From: Symsagittifera roscoffensis
Taxonomy: Eukaryota; Xenacoelomorpha; Acoela; Convolutidae
Direction: 5' to 3'
Assembly: GCF_963678635.1 (NCBI RefSeq)
Contig: NC_087067.1
Coordinates: 35,911,966 to 35,975,965 of the forward strand
Length of the DNA stretch: 64,000 bases
Below are positions 19,565 to 30,786 of this stretch, piece by piece. The position numbers and the translations under genes were made by a program. Each line of letters begins with the position of its first letter. Position 1 is the first letter of the stretch. The notes below the pieces were generated by a model. That model saw only the letters and a program-made list of their open reading frames with translations, was not told the DNA's origin and searched no databases.

Positions 19565-19993
19565 TACACCCCGGACTCGAGATCGATGTCCTCATCGCGC
19601 GCTGTCTTCTGCCAGTGAGTCCCAGAAAAACCGAGTGTTGCTCAAGATACAGTGCCAGTGGTCATTTACAGAAGTTTGCAGCAGATTAAGCTTATCTACA
19701 CCCCAAAATTCACAGCCATTTAAAATTTTCACACTATTGCTAAACAGCAACCAAAATCTGCATATACCTGCACCCTTGAATTTTCGCTTTTCAAGCCAAT
19801 CATTTTAAAATCTCTTTTGTCCTATTCAATCAGGAAATTGTCATGCAGCATTTCGATTTATATAATAAATATAGTATATTAGTAACAATATTTGCTTTGT
19901 TAAAATTTCTTTTTCGTGAATCCAAGTTTCACTCGGATTCACGCTCAAGCCCCCCTTCCCTCTCAAGACTCAAGATCCATCCGATTTGCCCAT
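19565..19993 (-). other. 3' untranslated remainder of element B, copy 1
   Basis: This lies downstream (minus strand) of the stop at 19994. I see no frame and no match to element B's 5' LTR, so B's own 3' LTR appears to be missing. The region abuts the end of the A1 LTR. A small inverted pair GTGAATCC/GGATTCAC (about 19916-19943) surrounds AAGTTTCACTC. Confidence 0.5.
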
Positions 19994-22900
19994 TCATCTT
20001 GTACTCTTCGCCTTGGAGGTACTGCATCCTGAAGTGCTAGATGCGGCAAACTGTCTCAACAGTTCCTCTTCATCATCGGAACTAATCACAATCTCCTCCC
20101 AAGCCTTCAGCTGTTCATAGGATCGCATCCATTCTCTCTGCTCCTGCAATCTTTTTGCTTGGTTGGGTAGTGCCTTCACCCTAGCTTCTCGGTTCAAGCA
20201 AAAGGAGTTGTGCAGGCTCAAGCTCACGTTCTTCGCCAGGTCTTCCTCTAGTATCGACTCCCTCGCTTTGGTATTGTCTCTAGACATCTTACCCACTCTT
20301 TTCCATCCCGTCGTGATCGCATTACGATGGGTTAGTAGGGGTCTCTTGAAAGCTTCCGGCCCAATCTCGGCCTGGAACTGTCGATACTCTTTTTGATGTT
20401 TTCTCATGTGATCTTTCGTTGTCATGTACAACCAAGACGTCAGTGTCGCCCGAAACCATGGAAAGTACCTCAAGCGACTCCATACGTGCCTGACTTCCGT
20501 CGGTATGGCGAATACTTTGCACGCAGTCTCAAACAACTCGAGTCTCCTGCTGTAGTCTACCGCGTATATTGACTCAGCCGTTGGCGTCGTCGCCTCCCGA
20601 TACTTCGTTATATTCTCTTCTATCCATCTCAGAGCTAACATCGTACTCACTACTAAGAGCGTCACCTTCTGCCGGTGATCCGGTAGTCCGATCGACCGAA
20701 TCTCTTCCACATCCCACATCAGGCAAAGGTTCTTGTGATCTGGATACCACACCGTTTGTGCCAAACAGTGGCATGGGCATTCCCCATGAGAGATCTCAAT
20801 GCTCCTGAGATTACGCTCCCCTGAGGCTTCCAAGAGAGGCTCAAGCTCCATCATTTTCTCGTGCATCGTGTCGTTGTCTTCCAGGTTCGGAGTACTTCCC
20901 ACAGGTTTCCCGATCACGTTTTGTCTCTCGTGATCGCTTGTGTTTTCTCTTTCCAACTTCAGAAGATCTTCTCCCCAGATTTCGCTTAAGTCATCTCTCA
21001 ATTCTTTTGGTACTGTCCCTTTGATTTTTCTCAACAACTTGTGCGAGTGATGCGACATCCGAGCCAACCTCACGCACTTGGGCACTGAGAAGGCCTTGTC
21101 CACCAGTATTCTCTGGCTGGACACTTCCACCATCGCCATGTGTAGCGGGTAGTGACTTCCGCACAAGTTGGCCATCATTGACCCTATCAGCGATTTCGCG
21201 TTCAATGGCAAGCCATAAGCTTCGCTCATGGGAAATCCCATTTCCGCCTCAAGACCAACCTTCCAGCTCCGGATGTGTTTTTGAGTCACCTGCAACACCC
21301 CGGGCCATGATTCCACGCTCAACGCCGTCACTAAATGATGTTCAGACTCCAGTCTCTCCAGTGCCTGCAGACCACACATTCTCGAGAAGAATCCGAGAGC
21401 TGTCGCTATATTCACCGTGGTTCTCGCGTAACATTCCGCTATTATTTGCACTTCACTTTTCTCCCTTTCTGTGATGTCTTCGAACCAAGTGACCAGGTCT
21501 TCTTTTTGAAACGACAGTATTCTGACGCATGACCGTCCATCGCAGATGTGCTCTCCGTTCCCACACGTCGAATCCAGACAGCTACCCGGCTCCAATTTCT
21601 TCACTGACCCGGGGTCGCTCGTCCTTTCGCTTGGCTCTTGCATCTGGGGCGTGATTAGCTTATGTAGCACACTCAACTTCGCCAGATCTTCATCTTCCGT
21701 TGGTGCTAACCTCACTCGCTCTGTGGTTTCCTCGATTAGACTTGCATGGGGATGTGGACACCAGGAGGGTCTTAGTAGCTTCCATATCACTCCCAAGTTC
21801 GTGGTTAACAAGCCATTTCCACCGCCCATGTTCACTTCAACTCTCTTGTTTGAGCGCGGTATGCTTATCACCTCTGGTGTTTTCTCAAGAATCAGGCCCA
21901 GGCTCGGCCCCTCTTTCTCCACCGCGTCTATCTCCATTATTTTTTCTGTCCAAAACTTCAGTAGCTCCGCTACCTCATGGTTTCTGTGGGCTCCTCCAGC
22001 TTCCGAGTCTAAGAAGGGATTGTAGGCCATTCCCATCACTCCAGACACATGTTGGTATTCCCCCTTCTCACTGAGTCTCGAGTACTGTTCTGACGAGGCC
22101 AGGTTACGGTGAACATCATGTTCTTCCTCGAACTTCTTATTAGAGAACCTCCGTACCTCGTCCAGCTTCCGATGGTTCTCTAAGGATAGTCTGGAACCAT
22201 CTTCTTTCTCTATTCCTGTACTCTGATATACGTTCAAGATGATCGTTGAGACTCTTTTCTCCATGGATTTACTTCCACTTGCTCTCTGGTGGCATGCCAG
22301 GATGGTGCTATCAGACATCATTGACATTATCCATCTCAAGAAACATGTGGCATCTTTTCTTCTAGCCAGGCTCAAGCCTGAATTGTCCCTGGCCACGTGT
22401 TGCATCAGTGCCTGATACACCTCTAGCTTCTTGCTTCCCAACTTCAGCCTGTCATACGAGGTCAATGTCTCCAACTCTATTCCCACCAGACTCCAGGTGA
22501 ACATTAATTGTCCCGCAGTTCTAACGAAGGGATTCGCCATTAGTGGCGGTGCTGATGAGGATGTTCTCATCGCCTCTTCAAAATGATCCTTCAACAAACT
22601 CTGCCAGGACCTCTTCAGATGACTTGCCATCTCTATCTTATTAACCTCGGCTTTTTGCTGGGTGGCCCAATTGCGTCGCCTGCGAGCTATTCCACTGTCC
22701 AACTTCTTCAAGCAGTCCTCCATTTCCTTCAATGTTTCGAGGGCCACCCACCACGTCCGGGAAGTGTTCCTCGTCTTGTTCCTCTCCAATGGATCACTCG
22801 TCACTTGTTTGCCCATGTCCTGATGTGCCTTCGAGATCCATTCTTTGCCGATCTCCACTTCCCCTACCTGTCCGTTCGTTGAACCTCTCTTCACGTTTAC

Positions 22901-25900
22901 CTTCTGAGGCTTGAAGTCTTCTTCTGACGTCGAACTGGTGGAAACCTCTATTTCCTTTTCTACTTCAAGTGGTTTCCTGAGCTCCGAGCTGTTCTTGTAT
23001 GCCGCCGTCTTGCATCGGGCCAAAACGATGGGCACCGTCTCTCTCAAGTTTCCTTCCGAAACAGCATCCACTGAAGGACTACCCCATCCTTCCACTTCTC
23101 TCTTCCTCTTGCGAGTCTTCACATCTCTGCTCGAGGGTGTTGTGGCTATCATCATTGATTCGACCTCTCCATCCACTCCTTCCAACTCTTGCCTCCCCCC
23201 TGCTCGAGCCTTAAGGATATTAGTACTCTTAATCATATTACTAGTCCCAACCTTATCCCTTTTTATATCATCAACCATTTTATCCACAGTTTTTTGTTTC
23301 AGAGTAGAGCTGTCCTCACATTTCTCTTTTCTAGTCTTCGATCGTGCGTTCCTCAGCTCCACTAGCTTGTTCAGCAGCTCTTTTCTTGCTTTCTCATCCA
23401 GGCCCGTTCCTATCAGGAGCGGTTCCCCGAATCTCACTACTGCGTCCCACAGTTCCTTCTTGAACTTGTCCAGCGTCGTCTCGCTGCCCACTTCTCGATT
23501 GAATTCCCCCAGGAATTCCTGCCAAGCGTCATCCTCGAGAGATCCCAAGAATATGTCCCTGTTCCCTTCGAACGTGTTCTTCTCCCTTTCCTCCGAGCTC
23601 AAGAGTAACATCCCCATATTGAAGGTCTCACCTGCCAATGGCAACTCTAGGTTCTTCCGCGGGGACGGGTTCAGAGGTGGTGTGGCAGTATCTGCCCAAT
23701 TCTCTTCGCTCAAGTCTTTCAACAGCTCTTGAGTGGTGAGTTCCTCCCCTGATGGCCCTGGTTCAGGTGTATTCCCCACCTCCATGTCTTCTCCAGCTTC
23801 ACTGAGAGTTTCATCCATACTCTCTTCCTCTGATTCATTTCTTCTTCTCTCGAGAATTCTTTTGAATCGATCCTCAACGGGTCCACTCCTCTTGTATCCA
23901 GGCGTGTCTACAGACAGTGGTGACGGTGTCGTAGGATCCAGCTTTTTATATTCCGTCAGGGCTACATGCAGTTGACCTGCTGCATCTAGTTCTGTTCCCT
24001 CCTGTGTCACTTCTACTTGTTCCAAGCCATAGGGTGCCTTGTATTTTCTCGTGGCAAATTTCATTTCGTCCACCAATGCGACGTGTCCCTCCATCACGAT
24101 CATCCTGCCATCATCCCATATGGGTAGCATATTCTCAAGTCCTTCCTTCTCAAGAGTCCTCAAGACTTTCCGCACCTCATATCCAGGGGGCTGCGAACCT
24201 CTACTCTTTTTCGCTTGCGTCGTCCACGAATTTACCTTCATCTCGCTGGTGTGGAAGTAGACTGCCGCCGTGTAGCCGATGAACAGGGGATCCCAGCCAT
24301 CCGTGAAATGCCTCTGCGTTTCCTCCGTCATCATCTTCGCCATTATGGAGGGAACCACCAAGGGACTATTCATTCCCAAGGTCATCCTCCTGACTGTCGG
24401 GAACTCAGGCATGGTGGCTGGTAGGATTTCTTTCTCCATTATGGCATCCAGCTCCCTCTTGACCAGTGCAAAGCACTCCTTCCAGGCGGGGATTCTCAAG
24501 ACTTCTCGTCCGTTGGCCGTCAATGGGTTTAGGTTCCAAAACTTTGGATACATTTCAATGGGGCCCTCTCGCTTGCCTCCCATTCTACATTGCATTTGTC
24601 CCCTGAAGTTGCACACCATCATCTCGGCATCTTTCACTTTTCCGAAGAGTACCGTGTTGCTCATACGCGCCCTGAGCACCTCCTGCTGACACCAATTCAG
24701 CGCTGTACCATCCAGTACGCTGATGAGACTCAAGTGCGTCACCGAGTGGCGATACGTTATCACCAGGGGATCTGGAAACGCGTACGTCACTGCTGGACCA
24801 TAGATGCAGGTCACCACCTCCTCTAGACCTCGGATTATCCCCATTGGGTCCGACCTCATTGCCAGGCACAGGTCCGTCAACAGAGGCATCCCTCTGTTCG
24901 CCTTCTCCCATTCTTCTCTCGAGGTTGGGTTCTCATCTTCACCCGTCATGTATCGATTCTGCATCATGAGGTATTGCACCAGCAGTGTCTTCAACCCTGC
25001 GGCACACTTGTAGGAGCTGGTTTCAATGCTCGTGTGGACTCTCCCCATAGACAGAGGTTCTCCATATTCCATTAACCGATGAAACGATACCAATTCCCCA
25101 TGGGTCAAGAGTACTAGTGCCAGATACCCATCAACTCGAAGTGTCTCCACTCCTCGACTAAACATGTATGCTGGGCCCATGTTGAACAAGTATCTGGGGT
25201 AAACCAAATACAGGGCCAAGAGCAGGCTGATGGACATGCCCAGTATCTCCTGTACGAAGGCTCCGAAGATAGTCGCCGTGGTGCCGAACACTCCTGCCAA
25301 GAATTCTCTCTCCCAGCAAGGACTCAAGAACTTGAGAATCTCGTAATCTCTCCTAGTCTTCAATTCGCCGTTGGCGTGCTCTCTCCAAAATCCTCCAATC
25401 GTCACTTCATTGGCGGCCGAGACAAATCTAGCCACCGTCATGTCTCTCGTTTCAGCTAGCTCCAGTTGCTTCTCTAGAAAACTCCAGATTTGTTTCACGA
25501 GGAGTGGTGCTTCCTCCCTCGTCTTATTCGTGACGTTCTCCAGCCTTGGTGTCAGGAATGGCCACCAGCCATTCTCTTGAGTCAAGCGATATTTCATCGA
25601 TTCTAACTGTTTCTCCGTCTCGACCACATTTCTTCTCTCGTTGCTGGGACCTCTAGTCCTGCTGGTGGAATTTGCGACTTTCACATCCATACTCCGGAAC
25701 CACAGGCTGGCCGTCAACTGGTTTATCGCCGGGTGGTCGTCCCCGATGACTGGGCTGAACTTGAGTTGTCTAGCAAAGTTCGATATCTCTAGCAAGAGTA
25801 CCTCATCCAATACAATCAGGACGTCGGCCAGTCCGTAAAAGCCCCTCAGTGCATGAGATATGTCAGCCCATGCGGCCGGCAATTCTGATTTGTAAAGCCT

Positions 25901-26965
25901 CAAGTTCAATGGCTCCAGCTCTCGATTGGGGGCTGCCATCAGAATCCGCCATTCACTCCCTTCTGCTATCAGGATCAAGACCGCGTACACGAATTGTAGG
26001 GCGGGTGGCATATTTGCGTATCCCGGGGATGTGGTAAACACCACCTTCGTCTTGGACCCAAATCTCGAGGCTACGTTCTCTTGTACCTCATTCATCGCCG
26101 CAAATAACGCCTGAATAGCCTCCCATATCTTCTTTGATGTCGGAATCTCCTTGCCCTTCAGTTGCTCAAGAAGTCCCATCGCGTGCAGGTGATCATTAAT
26201 TCCTGCAAACATTAGCAGCTCAGGTTCACAGGGCATCTCCGACTTTATTGCCACCACTAGAGTCAACATCTGGTTCAATTCGGCTCCTGGCAAGGAGTAT
26301 ACCAGAGTCTCCGGCCAGAACAACTTGGGAGACGTTCCTTCGAAGTCCGATCCCGCCACAATGACTACTCTTGCAGCAGCTGGATCTGCTCTATCATAAA
26401 CTGCCAGAGTTTTGGCCAGTTGGGTGCCACCACAGGGCTTCCCGTACCTGGGATCTTCTGCCAACTTCGGACCTTCGTAAGCGGCATCAGGCAATTCCAT
26501 TCCCCCCGGATTGAGTAGCTTGTCTACCACCTTCAACTGCGCCGGTGTTGCCAACCTGATCCTAGCGATGCCAGTTCGGTGCTTGGGAGGTTCTGTTATA
26601 AGTCCAGGACCCCCCAACAGTTTGAGAGGCCTGTAGTTAATGGGTCCCATGATCGTTTTTGTGGGAATTCCAGTCAGGTCTGTGGTCTCCATTAACTTCG
26701 CTCTCGAGAAGTGCGCTTCGTGAGCTTTCAACCAGTCTATGCAATGATGTCTATTCAAATCCTCGTGCGACACTCGTTCGATCCCCAGGGTTTCCGCCAA
26801 CTCTCGTCTGCATTCCAAACTCTCTAGATCCAGTTCCTTCACCTTCTCAGGATATCTCAAGCGGGCAGTCTCTATAGACTTCTTTTCTCTCCTGCCATCT
26901 GCCACCACCACAGAGGACATCGCCGAGCCCGGAGGTGTTGATGACTCTACCTCCTCCGACTCCAT
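19994..26965 (-). CDS. Unknown mega-protein with degenerate SGNH-like domain (ORF C), copy 1
   Basis: The frame is open from 26983 (TTG); the first ATG is at 26965, giving 2323 codons. Near residue 205 (ATG-based) it has IVAGSDF and about 50 residues later AGIND. This mirrors the GDS and GTND spacing of the true hydrolase but with GSD in place of GDS, so it is probably a second, altered SGNH fold. The middle region has a hydrophobic helical segment (SISLLLALYLVYPRYLF). A charged linker follows (about 1050-1450). The C-terminal 850 residues carry SWCPHP, SVPKCVRLARMS, CHCLAQT and LHNSFC blocks shared with 9606-12839. Function is unknown. The upstream SGNH gene is truncated in this copy, so expression is doubtful. 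Confidence 0.75.
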   Translation of the reverse strand: MESEEVESSTPPGSAMSSVVVADGRREKKSIETARLRYPEKVKELDLESLECRRELAETLGIERVSHEDLNRHHCIDWLKAHEAHFSRAKLMETTDLTGIPTKTIMGPINYRPLKLLGGPGLITEPPKHRTGIARIRLATPAQLKVVDKLLNPGGMELPDAAYEGPKLAEDPRYGKPCGGTQLAKTLAVYDRADPAAARVVIVAGSDFEGTSPKLFWPETLVYSLPGAELNQMLTLVVAIKSEMPCEPELLMFAGINDHLHAMGLLEQLKGKEIPTSKKIWEAIQALFAAMNEVQENVASRFGSKTKVVFTTSPGYANMPPALQFVYAVLILIAEGSEWRILMAAPNRELEPLNLRLYKSELPAAWADISHALRGFYGLADVLIVLDEVLLLEISNFARQLKFSPVIGDDHPAINQLTASLWFRSMDVKVANSTSRTRGPSNERRNVVETEKQLESMKYRLTQENGWWPFLTPRLENVTNKTREEAPLLVKQIWSFLEKQLELAETRDMTVARFVSAANEVTIGGFWREHANGELKTRRDYEILKFLSPCWEREFLAGVFGTTATIFGAFVQEILGMSISLLLALYLVYPRYLFNMGPAYMFSRGVETLRVDGYLALVLLTHGELVSFHRLMEYGEPLSMGRVHTSIETSSYKCAAGLKTLLVQYLMMQNRYMTGEDENPTSREEWEKANRGMPLLTDLCLAMRSDPMGIIRGLEEVVTCIYGPAVTYAFPDPLVITYRHSVTHLSLISVLDGTALNWCQQEVLRARMSNTVLFGKVKDAEMMVCNFRGQMQCRMGGKREGPIEMYPKFWNLNPLTANGREVLRIPAWKECFALVKRELDAIMEKEILPATMPEFPTVRRMTLGMNSPLVVPSIMAKMMTEETQRHFTDGWDPLFIGYTAAVYFHTSEMKVNSWTTQAKKSRGSQPPGYEVRKVLRTLEKEGLENMLPIWDDGRMIVMEGHVALVDEMKFATRKYKAPYGLEQVEVTQEGTELDAAGQLHVALTEYKKLDPTTPSPLSVDTPGYKRSGPVEDRFKRILERRRNESEEESMDETLSEAGEDMEVGNTPEPGPSGEELTTQELLKDLSEENWADTATPPLNPSPRKNLELPLAGETFNMGMLLLSSEEREKNTFEGNRDIFLGSLEDDAWQEFLGEFNREVGSETTLDKFKKELWDAVVRFGEPLLIGTGLDEKARKELLNKLVELRNARSKTRKEKCEDSSTLKQKTVDKMVDDIKRDKVGTSNMIKSTNILKARAGGRQELEGVDGEVESMMIATTPSSRDVKTRKRKREVEGWGSPSVDAVSEGNLRETVPIVLARCKTAAYKNSSELRKPLEVEKEIEVSTSSTSEEDFKPQKVNVKRGSTNGQVGEVEIGKEWISKAHQDMGKQVTSDPLERNKTRNTSRTWWVALETLKEMEDCLKKLDSGIARRRRNWATQQKAEVNKIEMASHLKRSWQSLLKDHFEEAMRTSSSAPPLMANPFVRTAGQLMFTWSLVGIELETLTSYDRLKLGSKKLEVYQALMQHVARDNSGLSLARRKDATCFLRWIMSMMSDSTILACHQRASGSKSMEKRVSTIILNVYQSTGIEKEDGSRLSLENHRKLDEVRRFSNKKFEEEHDVHRNLASSEQYSRLSEKGEYQHVSGVMGMAYNPFLDSEAGGAHRNHEVAELLKFWTEKIMEIDAVEKEGPSLGLILEKTPEVISIPRSNKRVEVNMGGGNGLLTTNLGVIWKLLRPSWCPHPHASLIEETTERVRLAPTEDEDLAKLSVLHKLITPQMQEPSERTSDPGSVKKLEPGSCLDSTCGNGEHICDGRSCVRILSFQKEDLVTWFEDITEREKSEVQIIAECYARTTVNIATALGFFSRMCGLQALERLESEHHLVTALSVESWPGVLQVTQKHIRSWKVGLEAEMGFPMSEAYGLPLNAKSLIGSMMANLCGSHYPLHMAMVEVSSQRILVDKAFSVPKCVRLARMSHHSHKLLRKIKGTVPKELRDDLSEIWGEDLLKLERENTSDHERQNVIGKPVGSTPNLEDNDTMHEKMMELEPLLEASGERNLRSIEISHGECPCHCLAQTVWYPDHKNLCLMWDVEEIRSIGLPDHRQKVTLLVVSTMLALRWIEENITKYREATTPTAESIYAVDYSRRLELFETACKVFAIPTEVRHVWSRLRYFPWFRATLTSWLYMTTKDHMRKHQKEYRQFQAEIGPEAFKRPLLTHRNAITTGWKRVGKMSRDNTKARESILEEDLAKNVSLSLHNSFCLNREARVKALPNQAKRLQEQREWMRSYEQLKAWEEIVISSDDEEELLRQFAASSTSGCSTSKAKSTR

Positions 26966-28517
26966 TGGCGTGGCACTCTGCAATCGGGTCTGATTGCTCC
27001 TTGAACTGTCTCTAGTATCAACTCTCGAGCCAAGGCCCTCGAGGCAAGGAATGGTGGGTTGGGAGGTGGTCCTAAAGTGAATTGGGCTGTCTCCAGCAGG
27101 TCCGCCTCTAGCGTGTTAATGTGTTCCTGGAAGACGTCGTTCAGCCACTCCGCTCCCCTTGGCCTATCGAAATGGATTCCATCTTTTGAGGTGTCTTCAG
27201 GGAATCCCTTTTTCTCCATACGTTCTGCTATGTCCAACAGCCTGAGAGGAAGCACACTCTTCCGGTGTATGTCTCGGATCATCTTGTTCAGGCTCCGCAC
27301 CTTCTGGTTCATCTCTAGGGCGTGCTGATCAAACATCATGTTGTAGGGGACCGTGCATACCGTCAGCAGGATGGGGTCCATCTGGATCCTCAGTTCCTCA
27401 AGAAGGCAGCTCATCTTGTCGCACAGCCTCGCTACTTTCCTCGCTTCTCCCCTTGACACGTCGTTGGTCCCAACCATCAGGGTCACTGTGTAAACTTTGG
27501 TCATCCCTAGCATGTCCAGGGTTGCCAACATCTGTGGCGTGGCAGCTCCAGCGAAACTCAAGACTCCTGTCTGCCAATGGGACCGTATCTGGGTCAACAC
27601 CCGCACCAGGCTATCCCCTATAATTAGGTGAACTGCACCCTCTGGCACACGAGGTGGCGCTAGATACTCCACCCAGGCTGCGTCATGGAAGCAGTCCCTC
27701 CTGGCTCCCTGTTCCACACTCCAGTCCAGCCGATTGTGCCTGTGGTAGTTCCCTTCTGTATTCTTCTTATAGCTTGCGATCACGACATTCCTGACCGGCT
27801 GTTCCCTCCAAGTTGGGGGAAGCTCTGGCCTTGTCGATCTTTCACGACTCTGCTGCTGCAATTTCTCGCCTAGCTCCTTCAGGCGCGATGAGGCGCCACT
27901 CACCTGACTGCCACTCGAGGTCGAGGTTGGGGTATATCCTGGTAACACCACATCCATCAGAGGACGTACAGGTTGTGTCTCTAGGTTGCGCAAGGAAGGC
28001 GTCACGTCATTCGGTATCCAGACCTCTAACCCTTCGCTCATGTGTTCTCTGGCCTCGCGGTCAAGGTTGAACCGTCCTCTAGCCCTGGGAGCTTCATCCA
28101 CCTCCATGCGCGACTCTGGCCTCGAGCTGGTCACCACTCGTTCGTTTGACCTGGCTCCCTTCTGTGCGTCAAGCTCGCGTTGTCGCTGTTCTATCCTTTC
28201 CAACTCCGACTTCAGTTGATCACGATTTGCGACGTTCTCCCGCACCCTCAGCTCCTGCTGATGTTCAGCCCTTAGCATCTCAAGTAATTTCGACGTCTGA
28301 TCTCGCTCGTCGACTGCCTGGTCTCTCTCCAGCTGAAGCTTCTCCCTGTCCAGCTTCGCCTGATCCCGATCGAGGTTCGCTTTATTCCTTTCCTTCAGCG
28401 CCTTCTCGAGCTCTTTCTTTAGAACCCCCAGATCCGGATATGCCTCTGTCGTCTGTTGCGCTCGCGACATCGACGGCACCTTACTCGAGCTCTGGCCTGT
28501 GGATCTTGCTGTTGGTC
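26947..28517 (-). pseudogene. SGNH-hydrolase protein, 5'-truncated by the duplication
   Basis: This is identical to the 3' part of the gene at 40005-41918 apart from one Val/Ala difference (27716). The frame is cut at 28517, losing the leader, the splice acceptor and the first 130 or so residues. The first internal ATG is at 28470. The coiled coil and the hydrolase core (HLIIGDS, GTND, DGIHF) remain. Upstream lies A1-derived non-coding DNA, so no native promoter or splice site is present. Confidence 0.85.
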
Positions 28518-28524
28518 AGTCAGT
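28518..28524. other. 7-bp filler at the duplication junction
   Basis: The bases AGTCAGT belong to neither copy's flank. They resemble the nearby CCAGTCGT, as a short templated insertion would. This is the type of scar left by end joining. Confidence 0.7.
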
Positions 28525-28585
28525 CGCTAGCCAGTCGTCTTAAGACTTAGTTTTGTTATCCGTCGATATGTATCTTCCGGGCGAA

Positions 28586-29018
28586 TGTTACATGTATGTT
28601 TTTATGGCGCTCCTGGGTGTTATTCTTTCATAACATCATGACCGGCGGAACCGTTAACGAGCACTCCGCGCCGAGCGGATGCTCACATTAACGCCCTTAA
28701 TAGGCCTAAACTGCCGGGGCGGAAGGGTAGTTCGGAACGCGGAAGCCTTCCGGATTACCGTGAATAGTTTTTTAACCTAGTTAAGACCGAAAATTCACGA
28801 ACCAGGAAGGGTGGGGGGAATCATGAACCCCTCATCCCCTGAGTGGTTTGTGACCAAAAACACTTAAAGATATCAGCAAAACCAAACAAAAAGTAGTATA
28901 GTACCCAAGAAAAACAAAAAACATAAAAAATAACCGAAAAAACCAAAAACAGTAAAAAAAGTAAAAAATCAGTAGAAATCATCCCCCCAGACAAGATGTG
29001 ATTCAACCCCCCCGTTTG
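28586..29018 (+). repeat. LTR-head-like segment, duplication copy 2
   Basis: Exact duplicate of 15528-15960; see that entry for the relation to element B's 5' end. Confidence 0.5.
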
Positions 29019-29155
29019 TTGTTGATAGATATATTGTTGTTACAGGCATTTATATCAGTCAGGATCGTTACGATCAATTTTGTAGCCCGTTTGTGAGGCT
29101 TGTACTGTAGGGTTATTTGAGCATTTAAGCACGTTAATGATAAATTGCGCTCAAT

Positions 29156-30786
29156 CCGGAAGGGTCAGCTGATTTGCGCTCAATTCGGAAGGGTCTTGGG
29201 TGAAGACCGATCCGGCAAGCAGTTCAAGGAGCAACAAGAAGGGGCTCAACGACAACAACAATCGACTGTTGGGTATCGTTAACAAGTTTTGTATCCCTTT
29301 TGGTACAAAAAGTAAGATAGTAATCTGTGGGGGGCTCGACAGTGCTGCACTGTAGTGACCCTTCACCGAACTGCGAATATCCGAGTTAAGCACCTTAATT
29401 CGGATAATAAACAAACCCGGAGGGGTATAGTATTACTAATATTATTATTCATATAGCCTATATTAATAGTCACATATCGTTTTTCAGTGAAAAACAACGA
29501 AAACAGACCGGTTTTTAGGGTCAAAATAGCGATATTTTGATCCCCCCACAAGTCGCGATTTTTGAGATATCGATATTTTTTGAAACGGAAAAAAGAGCTA
29601 AGTTAGTGTGTTACATCGTAACTGCACTACTGTAATAAGTAGAACCGGTTAACTTTAGTTCGGAAGTGGTTGGAACTAGTTTGGTACCAAAAACCAAATT
29701 TTCCCAATTTTTGATAGTAAGAAACACTAAAAATTTAGAAAATTTTTTGAAATTTTTGAGGTAGGACAGTAAAAATAGTTGTTCGGACAACGTCCACTAG
29801 TGAATCTACAAGTCTTAAAATCCGCTACCCGAAAGCCTTCCGGGTTGCAGAGAAATCGAACATAACGTGTTTGATTTGGTGGATTCATCAATCCGGAGGG
29901 GTCCAGGTAGCATAGTTTTTCGCAAAATTTTTCTACAATAGCGTTTTAGATTGGGTCTTTTGCATTGAACTAGAAGAGTATAGGCCTTCTGAGCTCGGAT
30001 CAATAATTTTTAGGTCGAAAGGACCAGATTTGCGGAAAAAGTTAGGCGGAACCTATAAGAGAGAAAATTTTTTGAGTTCGGAAAAAAGACGTTTTGGTTA
30101 ATAACTTTGGAACTACTGATCATATCGAGTTGATCTTGGTACCAATAGATCAGAAATTAGCTGAGCTTACTAATAGGATCAGAAATTTTTCGGAAAAGCG
30201 AGCGAGAAAATTTTTTGAGATTGTTTTTAGCAAATTACACAAATCCGGAGGGGTACACCCTTCACGTTTTATAAATTTTTCTGAAAAACCCTTATACCCC
30301 TACCAAAAGTTGATAGCGATTGAACTAAGTAACTTAGGACAGTTCTAGACAAAAAGGGAAGGCTGAAGGCACAAGACAACCATAATAGAGTCGAAGTTAG
30401 GCAAGTGATAAGACCCTTCACCGTTAGTGTGAATTGTCAAATAAGTGCCTTAACTTCAATCCGGAGGGGTCTAGGAAAGGACCTTATACCCTTCCCAGTT
30501 AATTCAAACAGCATAAAAGCAACGCAGAACGTATCCGGAGGGGTATAAGCTGAAATTAAGAAAACTACAAAAAGCTACTTTGACAGAGCTAAGGGCTCCC
30601 AATCCGGAGGGGTCGAAATTTTTCAAAGTCAGAGGGGTCCGAATCCGGAGGGGTCTACTTTCCACAAAACCGGAGGGGTCCGAATCCGGAGGGGTCTTAT
30701 AGTTGCTAATTCCGAGGGGTCCCAATCCGGAGGGGTCTATATTCTGACAGTCCGGAAGGGTCCTATTTGTGCAAATCCGGAGGGGT
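29156..30786 (+). repeat. CCGGARGGGT motif array, copy 2
   Basis: Exact duplicate of 16098-17728, including the hairpins at 29358-29426, 29836-29902 and 30411-30472. Confidence 0.85.

Larger units (their letters stand above)
15467..28517. repeat. 13,051-bp tandem duplication, copy 1
   Basis: Every position matches 28525-41575 at an offset of 13,058. I saw two substitutions (20357 C versus 33415 G; 27716 A versus 40774 G). The unit runs from inside the A1 3' non-coding region, through the LTR, into the 3' half of element B. It ends inside the SGNH gene, which is therefore cut in this copy. The unit edges are not LTR edges. Confidence 0.95.

Noticed and set aside
19560-19590. tRNA primer-binding site after the LTR at 19558 (TGGCACATACACCCCGG)
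   Set aside because: The inferred tRNA 3' end puts the T-loop one base out of register. This LTR is followed by element B's 3' region, not by a gag leader.
22911-23732. 273-codon plus-strand frame (and its duplicate at 35969)
   Set aside because: It is the opposite strand of ORF C's charged linker and has serine-rich antisense composition; no independent support.
15467-28517. Duplication explained by LTR-LTR recombination
   Set aside because: The unit edges at 15467 and 28517 lie away from any LTR edge and a filler is present.
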